Shown piece by piece: positions 8,514 to 15,869 of a stretch of DNA of 64,000 bases (position 1 is its first letter; every line of letters begins with the position of its first letter). Source of the DNA: Hymenobacter mellowenesis. Lineage in GTDB: Bacteria > Bacteroidota > Bacteroidia > Cytophagales > Hymenobacteraceae. A program made the translations under genes and the position numbers. The notes below the pieces were generated by a model. That model did no database searches. It worked only from the letters and a program-made list of their open reading frames with translations, and was not told the DNA's origin. The stretch covers positions 1 through 64,000 of the forward strand of contig NZ_JAUQSX010000009.1 in the NCBI RefSeq assembly GCF_030581005.1, read 5' to 3'.

Positions 8514-9625
8514 CCGGCCGACAGGCCAACCGCCACACTCTCGCGCACGGCCTGCAGCACTTTGGCGGCCGGCAGGTCTTCCATGCAGCTGGTGCCGAGG
8601 CGGCAGCTGCCGCGGTAGAAGCACACGCACTGCTTGTCGGGCCCCACGAGCTGGCCGCGGCCGTAGAGGTCGAATTCGTGCGGGTTGAAGATGTTGTTCA
8701 TCAAGATGGTGGGCTTGCCGAGGGCGATGCTGATGTGCATGCCCATGGTGACCTGCGTCACGATGCCGTCCATCTGGTGCATCAGGTTGATGAACTGGGG
8801 GAGGGGGAAGGTGCCGAGGTAGGCGGCGCCGGTAGCGGCGTGCAGCTCGCGGTTGCGGGCGTCTTCGGCCTCGCCGCCGAGCAGCACGGGCGTGTAGCCA
8901 GCGGCTTGCAGGCCGGTTATCAATTCAATCCATTTCTCGGTGCTCCAGAGGCGGGTGGTCCACCGGTCGCCGCAGCCGGTGTTGAGGCCGATGCGGGGGC
9001 GGGCGGCGGGCAGGGCGCTCCAGTCGAAGCCCTTGTCTTCGTGGGTGTCGAACACGTATTCCTCGCCCCGGAAGTCGAAGCCGCAGAGCTCGAAGATTTC
9101 CTGCACGTAGGGCTTGGTGTTGGCCAGGCTGGTTTGGTCGAATACGCCGGTGAGGAACTTGTGCTCGGCCAGCTGGTTCACGGGCCAGGCCACGCCGTCG
9201 TAGGGGCGCAGGGCGTAGCCGAATTTCTCCTTGGCCACAATGCTGTTGAGCAGCACGCAGGCTTCTTTTTCCTTGTCGAGGTTGATGACGACGTCGAACT
9301 CGCGGCCCTGCAGCTGCAGGGCGCTGGCAAAGTCGAACTTCAGAATCTCCTCAATCTCGCCCTGGGGCAGGATGGCGGGCGTGAGCGTGAGCCAGGTGAT
9401 AGAGCAGCCGGGCCGCTCCTGGCGCAGGCGCCGCAGCAGCGGCGTAGTCCGGATGACGTCGCCAATGGCCCCGAGCTTGATAATCAGAATTCGGCTCGTG
9501 ACGGGCGCGTACACCGGGCAGCCGTCGCACACGTAGCCGTCGGTTTTGTTGGGGCGGCAGGGGAGGTCGCCGCGGAAATGGCGGCAGTCGGGGTGAACCA
9601 GAACGGAATCGAGCAGGTGGGGCAA
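8510..9625 (-). CDS. Glycosyltransferase family 9 (heptosyltransferase-like)
   Basis: GT9 enzyme of about 371 residues. RILIIKLGAIGDVIRTTPLL is the hallmark ADP-heptose:LPS heptosyltransferase N-terminus. The donor domain carries GLNTGCGDRWTTRLWSTEKW, TPVLLGGEAEDARN and the late TMGMHISIALGKPTILM. The N-terminus has a cysteine-bearing lead (DCRHFRGDLPCRPNK, then CDGCPVY) seen in some Bacteroidota members. The start is uncertain: GTG at 9670 is possible, but an exact TACTTTTG promoter element lies inside that extension, so TTG at 9625 is preferred. Family role is adding heptose or a related sugar to LPS core or surface glycan. Confidence 0.85.
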   Translation of the reverse strand: MPHLLDSVLVHPDCRHFRGDLPCRPNKTDGYVCDGCPVYAPVTSRILIIKLGAIGDVIRTTPLLRRLRQERPGCSITWLTLTPAILPQGEIEEILKFDFASALQLQGREFDVVINLDKEKEACVLLNSIVAKEKFGYALRPYDGVAWPVNQLAEHKFLTGVFDQTSLANTKPYVQEIFELCGFDFRGEEYVFDTHEDKGFDWSALPAARPRIGLNTGCGDRWTTRLWSTEKWIELITGLQAAGYTPVLLGGEAEDARNRELHAATGAAYLGTFPLPQFINLMHQMDGIVTQVTMGMHISIALGKPTILMNNIFNPHEFDLYGRGQLVGPDKQCVCFYRGSCRLGTSCMEDLPAAKVLQAVRESVAVGLSAG

Positions 9626-9648
9626 GGGGAAGGGGGCCGGTGAAGAGG

Positions 9649-9656
9649 CAAAAGTA
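9649..9656 (-). promoter_or_regulatory. TAnnTTTG promoter element for GT9 gene
   Basis: On the minus strand this reads TACTTTTG, an exact match to the Bacteroidota -7 element, 23 bases before the TTG start at 9625. No clear -33 TTG box is visible. Its position argues against the longer GTG-started protein. Confidence 0.55.
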
Positions 9657-9717
9657 GCGAATGGGGCCACCTCGATGTAAATAAAGCGTCCGGCTGTTGG
9701 TCGACTGCGGCGTGGAC

Positions 9718-10179
9718 TTAAAAATTTACATTAAAAACGCCCTCAGTTACGTCTCGGCTATCGCCGGTATAGTTCGCGGATTTGAAGGCAAAGCTGCCGG
9801 TGACGTTGGTAGCACTGATGCTGGAAACGACAATAGTGCCGGACGTGCAGCTAAATACCTGAGTGTTGCTGGCTGCTGCGGAGTAGCTGGCATACGCAGG
9901 GGAGGTACCATCCAGCGCATACGTCCCCACCGCGTTAGGAACGTAGAGCAGCATGCTACTGGTGCCGACAGAGCCCACGCCGGAAATGGTGAGGTAATTG
10001 CCCGAAGGCTGTACTCGGGCAGACAAAGCCTTTGTCTTGACGTAATCGACTTTCCACGCCATGCCTGAAAACGCGACGGGAACCGGGGCGGGGTCGTCCC
10101 TTTTAGAAGAACAGGCAACGAAAAACGACAGCGCTAACACGGCCGCCACGCGGGCAAGGGAGAAATAGAAAAGACGCAT
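9718..10179 (-). CDS. Lipoprotein of unknown function
   Basis: This 153-residue protein starts at ATG 10179 with a signal peptide and a lipobox-like LSFFVAC, then SSKRDDP. The mature part contains repeated small polar residues (YLTISGVGSVGTSSMLLYV, SAAASNTQVFSCTSGTIVV), suggesting a beta-sandwich. The residues after the lipidated Cys (SSKRDD) resemble surface lipoproteins of Bacteroidota. It lies 32 bases after the T9SS cargo gene on the same strand and probably shares its transcript. The family is not recognised. Confidence 0.8.
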   Translation of the reverse strand: MRLFYFSLARVAAVLALSFFVACSSKRDDPAPVPVAFSGMAWKVDYVKTKALSARVQPSGNYLTISGVGSVGTSSMLLYVPNAVGTYALDGTSPAYASYSAAASNTQVFSCTSGTIVVSSISATNVTGSFAFKSANYTGDSRDVTEGVFNVNF

Positions 10180-10211
10180 CTGCAAAGCAGGAATAAAAGT
10201 CGGTAAGAAGG

Positions 10212-11990
10212 TTATTCTACCACCAATTTGCCCGAAGCTGTGCCACAACGCACCACGTAGAGGCCGGGCGTGAGGCCGGTGAGGTCGAGGGTAGTAACGG
10301 TGGCGTGAGCAGGAATGCGTTGGCGGCGCACCTCGCGGCCTTGAGCATCAAACAAGGTGGCACTGGTTGCTTCCGGCACAGCGGGGCTTAGAACGACTTG
10401 CGCGTGAGCGGGATTGGGAAAGAACGCCAATTGGTCTGTTGGAGAAGCTGGTTTAGTTGCCAGCGCCGTGGCATTGGTCAGTTTTGCCAGAAAAGCATCG
10501 CTCCCTCGGAAGCCAGTGGTGCTGCCATTGTCGCTGCCTACCAACGTGGTATTGCCAAAAACGACACCTCCTTGAAGCGTGCCCGTGATGTAAAGATTAG
10601 TGTCATTCAGCGTCGCATCGGCAACTTCCAGCCCAAAGGCGACGGCCGGCAGGGGCGTGGTGGCAATGTAACGCCATTGCCCGCCGGGACTTAATGCCGC
10701 AGCAAAGGGTTGGTTGCCGGCAGCAGGCGCGGTGATGGTTTGGTTTCCAACGGTGAGTTGGGCGGGCCCGGCACCAATGCTACCCAGCTTCTCCAGCACG
10801 ACCGCATTGCCGCTGCCATCGACCACAAAAGCCGAGAAAGCAACAACGTAAGCAGTGCTGAGCGGCAATTGCTGCGTTAGGGTCCATTGCCCACCCGCCG
10901 ACAATTGCCCCAGAAAGTGGTAACCGTAGCCAAGCGGAATGCTGGTTAAAGGGCTGCTGATGGTGGTGGCGCCAACCACGGTGCCGAGGGTGGCCCGCCC
11001 GGCCACCCACAACGAGCCGGCTGCGGTGTACGCCAGGCGAAATGCTTCGCTGTCAAAGCTGCTGCCGTTGGCAATGGCCCATTGCCACTGATTGGCCGGG
11101 CTGAGCTGGGCAATAACAAAACCTGCGTTGTTACTGGCGGGCACCGCAGTGGAGAGGGTGCCAAACGTCATGCTTCCCGACAACTCCCGGCCACCCACTG
11201 CCACCTGGCCATTGACACCAACCGCCAGCGCCAGGTTGGAAGCCACGCCGGGACTGCCAGTCGAACTGGCCACGGCGGTCCATTGCCCGGCCGCGCTCAG
11301 GCGGGCCACGAAGAGCGCCGACCTGCCGGTGCCCGTATTAACCGCCGGCAGCGTCGTTGTTCCGAAAGTGGGTTGGCCCTGGTAGGCGTCGGCTACCACC
11401 ACCCCGCCGGTGCTGGGGTCCAGGGCAATTCGGGGCGCTGCGCCCCTGACATCCACGGTCCGCAGCCACTGGCAAACGCCCGCGCTGTTGAGCCGTGCCG
11501 CCCATACGGCGTAGCCTGCGTTAGCCAAATCTTGCGTTATTCCTCCCACGCGCAGGCTGTCGGCAATGGCCGTGCCGGTTGCATAAACATCGCCGGCCGG
11601 AGTTACGGCTATTCCGGTCACCTTGGCATCCAAATCACCGATAGACGAAACCCCAACGGGCGCAACTCCCGTGCGCCAAATCCAACTCCCGCTCGGAGAA
11701 GCCTCTGCCACAAAACCGCCTGGCCCCAAGCTGCCCGCGCTGCCAAAGCTGCGAGTCGCACGGGGCATCAGCGTAGAAGAACCCAATATGCCGCCAACGT
11801 ACACGTTGCCAGCTGCATCGGCGGCCACCGTGTTTCCGCCAACGCCCGTCCCATCTGTTGGATTAAGGTTGGTGCTTTGCAAGCCCCACGCCCAAGCTGG
11901 TGCCTGCGCAGCACCCGGGTTAGAAATGAGCAGCGCCGGAACAACGCATAAAATAACCCGGACGAACAGAGCGGTAGCAGAGAGGCGCAT
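10212..11990 (-). CDS. T9SS-sorted beta-propeller-like secreted protein
   Basis: This 592-residue exported protein has a signal peptide ending near NPGAAQA. The body holds several diverged repeats of the form AGNVYVGG, GDVYATG, NLYITGT, resembling SBBP/beta-propeller repeats. It ends in a 69-residue type IX secretion sorting domain (from FPNPAHAQVVLSPA near 524 to the closing TPGLYVVRCG and KLVVE). It is expected to cross the outer membrane through T9SS and be attached or released. The ligand or enzymatic role is unknown. The downstream lipoprotein gene is 32 bases away. Confidence 0.85.
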   Translation of the reverse strand: MRLSATALFVRVILCVVPALLISNPGAAQAPAWAWGLQSTNLNPTDGTGVGGNTVAADAAGNVYVGGILGSSTLMPRATRSFGSAGSLGPGGFVAEASPSGSWIWRTGVAPVGVSSIGDLDAKVTGIAVTPAGDVYATGTAIADSLRVGGITQDLANAGYAVWAARLNSAGVCQWLRTVDVRGAAPRIALDPSTGGVVVADAYQGQPTFGTTTLPAVNTGTGRSALFVARLSAAGQWTAVASSTGSPGVASNLALAVGVNGQVAVGGRELSGSMTFGTLSTAVPASNNAGFVIAQLSPANQWQWAIANGSSFDSEAFRLAYTAAGSLWVAGRATLGTVVGATTISSPLTSIPLGYGYHFLGQLSAGGQWTLTQQLPLSTAYVVAFSAFVVDGSGNAVVLEKLGSIGAGPAQLTVGNQTITAPAAGNQPFAAALSPGGQWRYIATTPLPAVAFGLEVADATLNDTNLYITGTLQGGVVFGNTTLVGSDNGSTTGFRGSDAFLAKLTNATALATKPASPTDQLAFFPNPAHAQVVLSPAVPEATSATLFDAQGREVRRQRIPAHATVTTLDLTGLTPGLYVVRCGTASGKLVVE

Positions 11991-12047
11991 AAAGGGATGG
12001 TAAATGCAGGATGCTAAAATGCGGCTAAAGCTACACCCGTGGCCGCC

Positions 12048-13388
12048 CTACCGCCCCACGTAGCTGTGCGGCGTGATGCTGCGCAGCTCCGCTTTCACGC
12101 TGTCGTCCACGTCCAGCCCATCGATGAACGCGCCGATGCTGGCGGCCGAAATGGCCTCTCCCGTGCGCGTGAGAGCTTTAAGAGCGTTGTAAGGGTCGGG
12201 GTAGGCCTCGCGGCGCAGGATGGTTTGGATGCCCTCGGCCACCACGGCCCAGTTGGTTTCGAGGTCTTTTTTCAGGGCTGACTCATCGAGCGCCAGCTTG
12301 CCCAGGCCGCGCTGCAGGGCGCCGAGGGCGATGAGGACGTGGCCGAGCGGCACGCCCAGGTTGCGCAGCACCGTGGAGTCGGTGAGGTCGCGCTGCAGGC
12401 GGGAGATGGGCAGCTTGGCGGCGAAGTGCTCCAGCAGGGCGTTGGCCACGCCGAAGTTGCCCTCAGCATTCTCGAAGTCGATAGGGTTCACCTTGTGCGG
12501 CATGGCCGAGGAGCCTACTTCGCCGGCCTTGATGGTTTGCTTGAAGTAGCCCAGTGAGATGTACTGCCACACGTCGCGGGCCAGGTCCATCAGAATGGTG
12601 TTGAGGCGCTTGAGGGCATCGCAGTGGGCCGCGAGGTGGTCGTAGTGCTCAATCTGGGTGGTGGGGAAGGAGCGGCTGAGGCCCAGCCGGTCGTTCACGA
12701 ACGTGTTGGCGAAGGCGTGCCAGCTGATTTCCGGGTAGGCTGCGAAGTGGGCGTTGAAGTTGCCGGTGGCGCCGCCAAACTTGGCCCCGAACGGCACCTG
12801 GGCCAGCAGCGCCACCTGCGCATCGAGCCGGGCCACGAACACCCCGATTTCCTTGCCCAGCCGCGTGGGCGAGGCCGGCTGGCCGTGGGTGCGGGCCAGC
12901 ATGGGCACGGGCGCCCACTCCTGGGCGCGGGCGGCCAGGGCGTTGCGCACCTGGGCGTAGGCGGGCAGCACCTCGCCCACCAGCGCATCGCGGAAGCTGA
13001 GCGGAATGGCCGTGTTGTTGACGTCCTGCGAGGTGAGGCCGAAGTGAATGAACTCCACGAAAGCGCCCAGCCCGAGCTTCGTAAACTCGTCGCGCAGCCA
13101 GTATTCCACGGCTTTCACGTCGTGGTTGGTCACGGCCTCGTGGGCTTTGATGGCCTCGGCGTTGGCTTCGGTGAAGTTCTCATACAGGCCGCGCAGGGCC
13201 GGGAATGCTTCTCGCGCTACGCCGGCTAGTTGGGGCAGCGGCAGCTCGGCCAGGGCGATGAAGTACTCAACTTCGACCAGCACGCGGTAGCGTATCAGGG
13301 CCATTTCGGAGAAGCGCGGGGCCAGGGAGGCGGTGGCGCGGGCGTAGCGCCCGTCGAGGGGCGAGAGGGCGAGGAGGGGGCTGGGCAT
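12048..13388 (-). CDS. purB: Adenylosuccinate lyase
   Basis: PurB of 446 residues catalyses two fumarate-releasing steps, SAICAR to AICAR in purine synthesis and adenylosuccinate to AMP. The N-terminal ALSPLDGRYA and the family signature SSAMPHKVNPIDFENAEGN are intact, with TSQDVNNTA and ARTHGQPASPTRLG as active-site segments. Length and motifs match the E. coli-type enzyme. ATG at 13388 is chosen because the protein core starts there and a TACTTTTG promoter ends 4 bases upstream, leaving no room for a longer form and predicting a leaderless or nearly leaderless mRNA. Confidence 0.95.
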   Translation of the reverse strand: MPSPLLALSPLDGRYARATASLAPRFSEMALIRYRVLVEVEYFIALAELPLPQLAGVAREAFPALRGLYENFTEANAEAIKAHEAVTNHDVKAVEYWLRDEFTKLGLGAFVEFIHFGLTSQDVNNTAIPLSFRDALVGEVLPAYAQVRNALAARAQEWAPVPMLARTHGQPASPTRLGKEIGVFVARLDAQVALLAQVPFGAKFGGATGNFNAHFAAYPEISWHAFANTFVNDRLGLSRSFPTTQIEHYDHLAAHCDALKRLNTILMDLARDVWQYISLGYFKQTIKAGEVGSSAMPHKVNPIDFENAEGNFGVANALLEHFAAKLPISRLQRDLTDSTVLRNLGVPLGHVLIALGALQRGLGKLALDESALKKDLETNWAVVAEGIQTILRREAYPDPYNALKALTRTGEAISAASIGAFIDGLDVDDSVKAELRSITPHSYVGR

Positions 13389-13392
13389 GGCG

Positions 13393-13400
13393 CAAAAGTA
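13393..13400 (-). promoter_or_regulatory. TAnnTTTG promoter element for purB
   Basis: The minus strand reads TACTTTTG, then CGCC, then the purB ATG. The spacing of 4 bases puts the expected transcription start at or next to the start codon. No convincing -33 TTG box lies at the usual distance. Confidence 0.65.
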
Positions 13401-13620
13401 CGGGCCGGGGCAAGGCAGCCGAACCAAATTGGCCCACTAATTCGGAAAAAGGTGACCACAAAAAGCACCGGCAGAGCTCAGGCCGGCGAATTGAACCATA
13501 GCCGGCTGGCCTGCATTTACACCTTTCGGTTTTGCTGCGCCTGCGCCAGGAAACGTAGGCGTAAGCCGATACAGTCGTTCCACTGGCGATGCCGTATTCC
13601 AGCTACGCCTGCGTTTTCCT

Positions 13621-13628
13621 TACCTTTG
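13621..13628 (+). promoter_or_regulatory. TAnnTTTG promoter element for the GT51 gene
   Basis: TACCTTTG is an exact -7 match 33 bases before the GTG start at 13662. It supports starting the transglycosylase at that GTG and not further upstream, where the frame would run antisense through purB. Confidence 0.6.
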
Positions 13629-13661
13629 GCGCTGGCGAAATCGCCCACCTTATTGAGTTCC

Positions 13662-15785
13662 GTGCAAATTTCCCCTTCCACCAAACGACTTCTTCTCGGC
13701 ATCCTGGGCGGCCTGGCGGCTCTGCTGCTCGTGGCCTTCGCCGTGTTTCAGTGGAAGCGCCAGCAGCTGCTGGACTACGCCCTGAAAGAAGTAAAAGCCA
13801 AAATCGAGCGCAAATACCCGGTGGTGCTTACCCTGGGCCCGGCCCGGTTTGCCGGCTTCAAAACCGTGGAGATTGCCGGCCTGAGCCTCGTGCCCAACGC
13901 CGCGCCTACCGATACGCTCCTCACCGCCAGGCGCCTGCAGGCCAGCCTGAGCGTGCGCTCGCTCTTCGCCGGCCGGCCGGTGTTCAGCGACCTGCAAATC
14001 ATCACGGCCCGCCTCACGCCCCACAAAACGGCTACCAACGACAACTACGGCTTCCTGATTAAAAAGCAGAAAGCCAGCACCGTTCCGCGCGATACCACCA
14101 AGGGCACCAACTACGGCCTGCTGCTGAACCAGGCCCTCGAAACGGTGTTCGACAACGTGCCCGGCGAGGCCACCTTCCAAAACTTCACCGTCGATTACGC
14201 CAGCCCGCGCCACACGGCCCTGCTACGCATGCCGGAGCTGAAAATCCAGGACGGCGATATCTCGGGCCGCCTCACGGCCACGCTCGATTCGGTGGCCAAC
14301 GAGCTGGGCATCAGCGGCCACATCGAGCCCGGCGACTACGCCCTCACGGCGCGGGTGTTCGGGGTGGGCGGCTCGGTGCAGCTGCCCTACGTGCCGCGCC
14401 GCTTCGGCGCACTGGTGAGCTTCGACACGGTGCTCGTGAAGCTCACCGGCAAGGATTTCGACAACGACGACACCGGCGGCAAACTCACGGTGCGCGGCTC
14501 GCTGGCCGCCCGGGGCTTCAGCCTCTACCACCCCAAGCTGGCCGCCAACGAGATTGAGGTGAAGCGCGGCGCCCTGGATTTTGTGGCCACGCTGGGCCGC
14601 GGCACGGTCGCGCTGGAAAAAGGCAGCCAGATTACGGTCAATAAAATCGTGCTCTACCCCGAAATCAGCGTGCGGATGAAGCCCAGCCGCGCCGTGCGCA
14701 TCAACGTGACGTCGGCCGAGACGGAAGCCAACGACTTCTTTGCCTCGCTGCCCACCGGCATCTTCGACGAGGTGCGCGGCACCCAGGGCACCGGCACGCT
14801 CAGCTACCACCTCAGTGCCGACCTCGACATGGCCAACGTTGACAGCCTGCGGTTCGATTCGGGCCTCAAGGGCAAGAACTTCCGGCTCACCAACTTCGGC
14901 GAGGAAGACCTGAATAAGCTGAACACGCCCTTTCTTCAAACCGTGTACAACGACAAGGGCGACTCGGTGCGCACCTTCGCCGTGGGCCCGCCCAACCCCG
15001 ATTTCGTGCCCTACAACGAGGTATCGCCCTACCTCATCCACGCCATCACCACGGCCGAGGACCCGCGCTTTTTCTCGCACCGGGGCTTCATGGAGAAGGC
15101 GTTTGTGAAGTCGGCCATCCAGAACATCAAGGAGAAGCGCTTTGCCCGGGGTGGCAGCACCATTTCGATGCAACTGGTGAAAAACGTGTTTCTGACCCGT
15201 CAGAAAACCGTGGCCCGTAAAATCGAGGAAGCCCTCATGGTCTGGCTTATCGAAAACACCCGCCTGGCCAGCAAGCAGCGCATGCTGGAAGTGTACCTCA
15301 ACATCATCGAGTGGGGCCCCAGCAAGTACCGCTGGCCCAGCGGCAAGCGCGGCGTGTACGGCGTGAAGGATGCGGCCCTGTTCTACTACGGCAAGCGCCC
15401 CGACGAGCTGAACCTGGCCGAAAGCCTCTACCTGGCCAGCATCATCCCCAAGCCCAAGTTTGCCCGCTACTCCTTCGATGCCTACGGCGACCTGCGCCGC
15501 AGCACCCGCTATTTCTTCCGCCTCATTGCCGACATCATGGCCACGCGCGGCCTCATCACCGCCAACGACCGCGAAAACCTGCCCTACGGCCTCTCCCTCA
15601 ACGGCCCGGCCAAGCAATACATGCACTTCTCGGCCCGCCCCGACACCACCCGCACCACCGTGGCGGCCGACTCCAGCCAGTTTGAGCCCCTCAACCTGAT
15701 TGACCTGCTCAACACCGGCGCTGCCCCCGACGCGGGCGTGAACTCCGGCGTGCCCGATGCCGAGCCAACCAAAAACCCAAAGTAG
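13662..15785 (+). CDS. AsmA-like/GT51 fusion: peptidoglycan transglycosylase domain protein
   Basis: This 707-residue protein starts at GTG 13662. A membrane helix (about 12-30, LLLGILGGLAALLLVAFAVF) is followed by roughly 400 residues of beta-rich AsmA-like sequence (KIERKYPVVLTLGPARFAGF, LQIITARLTP, repeated strand pairs). The C-terminal third is a GT51 glycan polymerase domain with the catalytic-Glu motif TAEDPRFFSHRGF (E466), GGSTISMQLVKN (497-508), EVYLNIIEWG and LNLAESLYLASIIPKP. No transpeptidase domain follows. GT51 polymerises lipid II in the periplasm. The long AsmA-like N-terminus is far larger than in monofunctional MtgA (about 240 residues). It is transcribed alone and ends at a strong terminator. 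Confidence 0.85.
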   Translation: MQISPSTKRLLLGILGGLAALLLVAFAVFQWKRQQLLDYALKEVKAKIERKYPVVLTLGPARFAGFKTVEIAGLSLVPNAAPTDTLLTARRLQASLSVRSLFAGRPVFSDLQIITARLTPHKTATNDNYGFLIKKQKASTVPRDTTKGTNYGLLLNQALETVFDNVPGEATFQNFTVDYASPRHTALLRMPELKIQDGDISGRLTATLDSVANELGISGHIEPGDYALTARVFGVGGSVQLPYVPRRFGALVSFDTVLVKLTGKDFDNDDTGGKLTVRGSLAARGFSLYHPKLAANEIEVKRGALDFVATLGRGTVALEKGSQITVNKIVLYPEISVRMKPSRAVRINVTSAETEANDFFASLPTGIFDEVRGTQGTGTLSYHLSADLDMANVDSLRFDSGLKGKNFRLTNFGEEDLNKLNTPFLQTVYNDKGDSVRTFAVGPPNPDFVPYNEVSPYLIHAITTAEDPRFFSHRGFMEKAFVKSAIQNIKEKRFARGGSTISMQLVKNVFLTRQKTVARKIEEALMVWLIENTRLASKQRMLEVYLNIIEWGPSKYRWPSGKRGVYGVKDAALFYYGKRPDELNLAESLYLASIIPKPKFARYSFDAYGDLRRSTRYFFRLIADIMATRGLITANDRENLPYGLSLNGPAKQYMHFSARPDTTRTTVAADSSQFEPLNLIDLLNTGAAPDAGVNSGVPDAEPTKNPK

Positions 15786-15810
15786 CACCGTCGGCCAACC
15801 GGGCGGCATA

Positions 15811-15857
15811 GAACAAGAAAAGGGGCAATGCCAATGGCATTGCCCCTTTTCTTGTTC
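15811..15857. terminator. Bidirectional terminator, 22-bp perfect stem
   Basis: A perfect inverted repeat (15811-15832 paired with 15836-15857) has a 3-base loop, with A-rich and T-rich inner flanks on each arm. It lies between the convergent ends of the GT51 gene and the delta-60 T9SS gene and can serve both strands. Confidence 0.9.
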
Positions 15858-15869
15858 TCGTGGAAGACT

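Noticed and set aside
8189..9643. A 484-codon plus-strand frame opposite the GT9 gene
   Set aside because: The reverse strand encodes a full GT9 enzyme. The plus frame is low-complexity Ala/Gly/Val/His sequence typical of antisense GC-rich DNA.
14223..15809. A 528-codon minus-strand open frame opposite the GT51 gene
   Set aside because: It is the GC-rich shadow of a gene with intact catalytic motifs; the translation is His/Gly/Val-rich without motifs or a plausible start.
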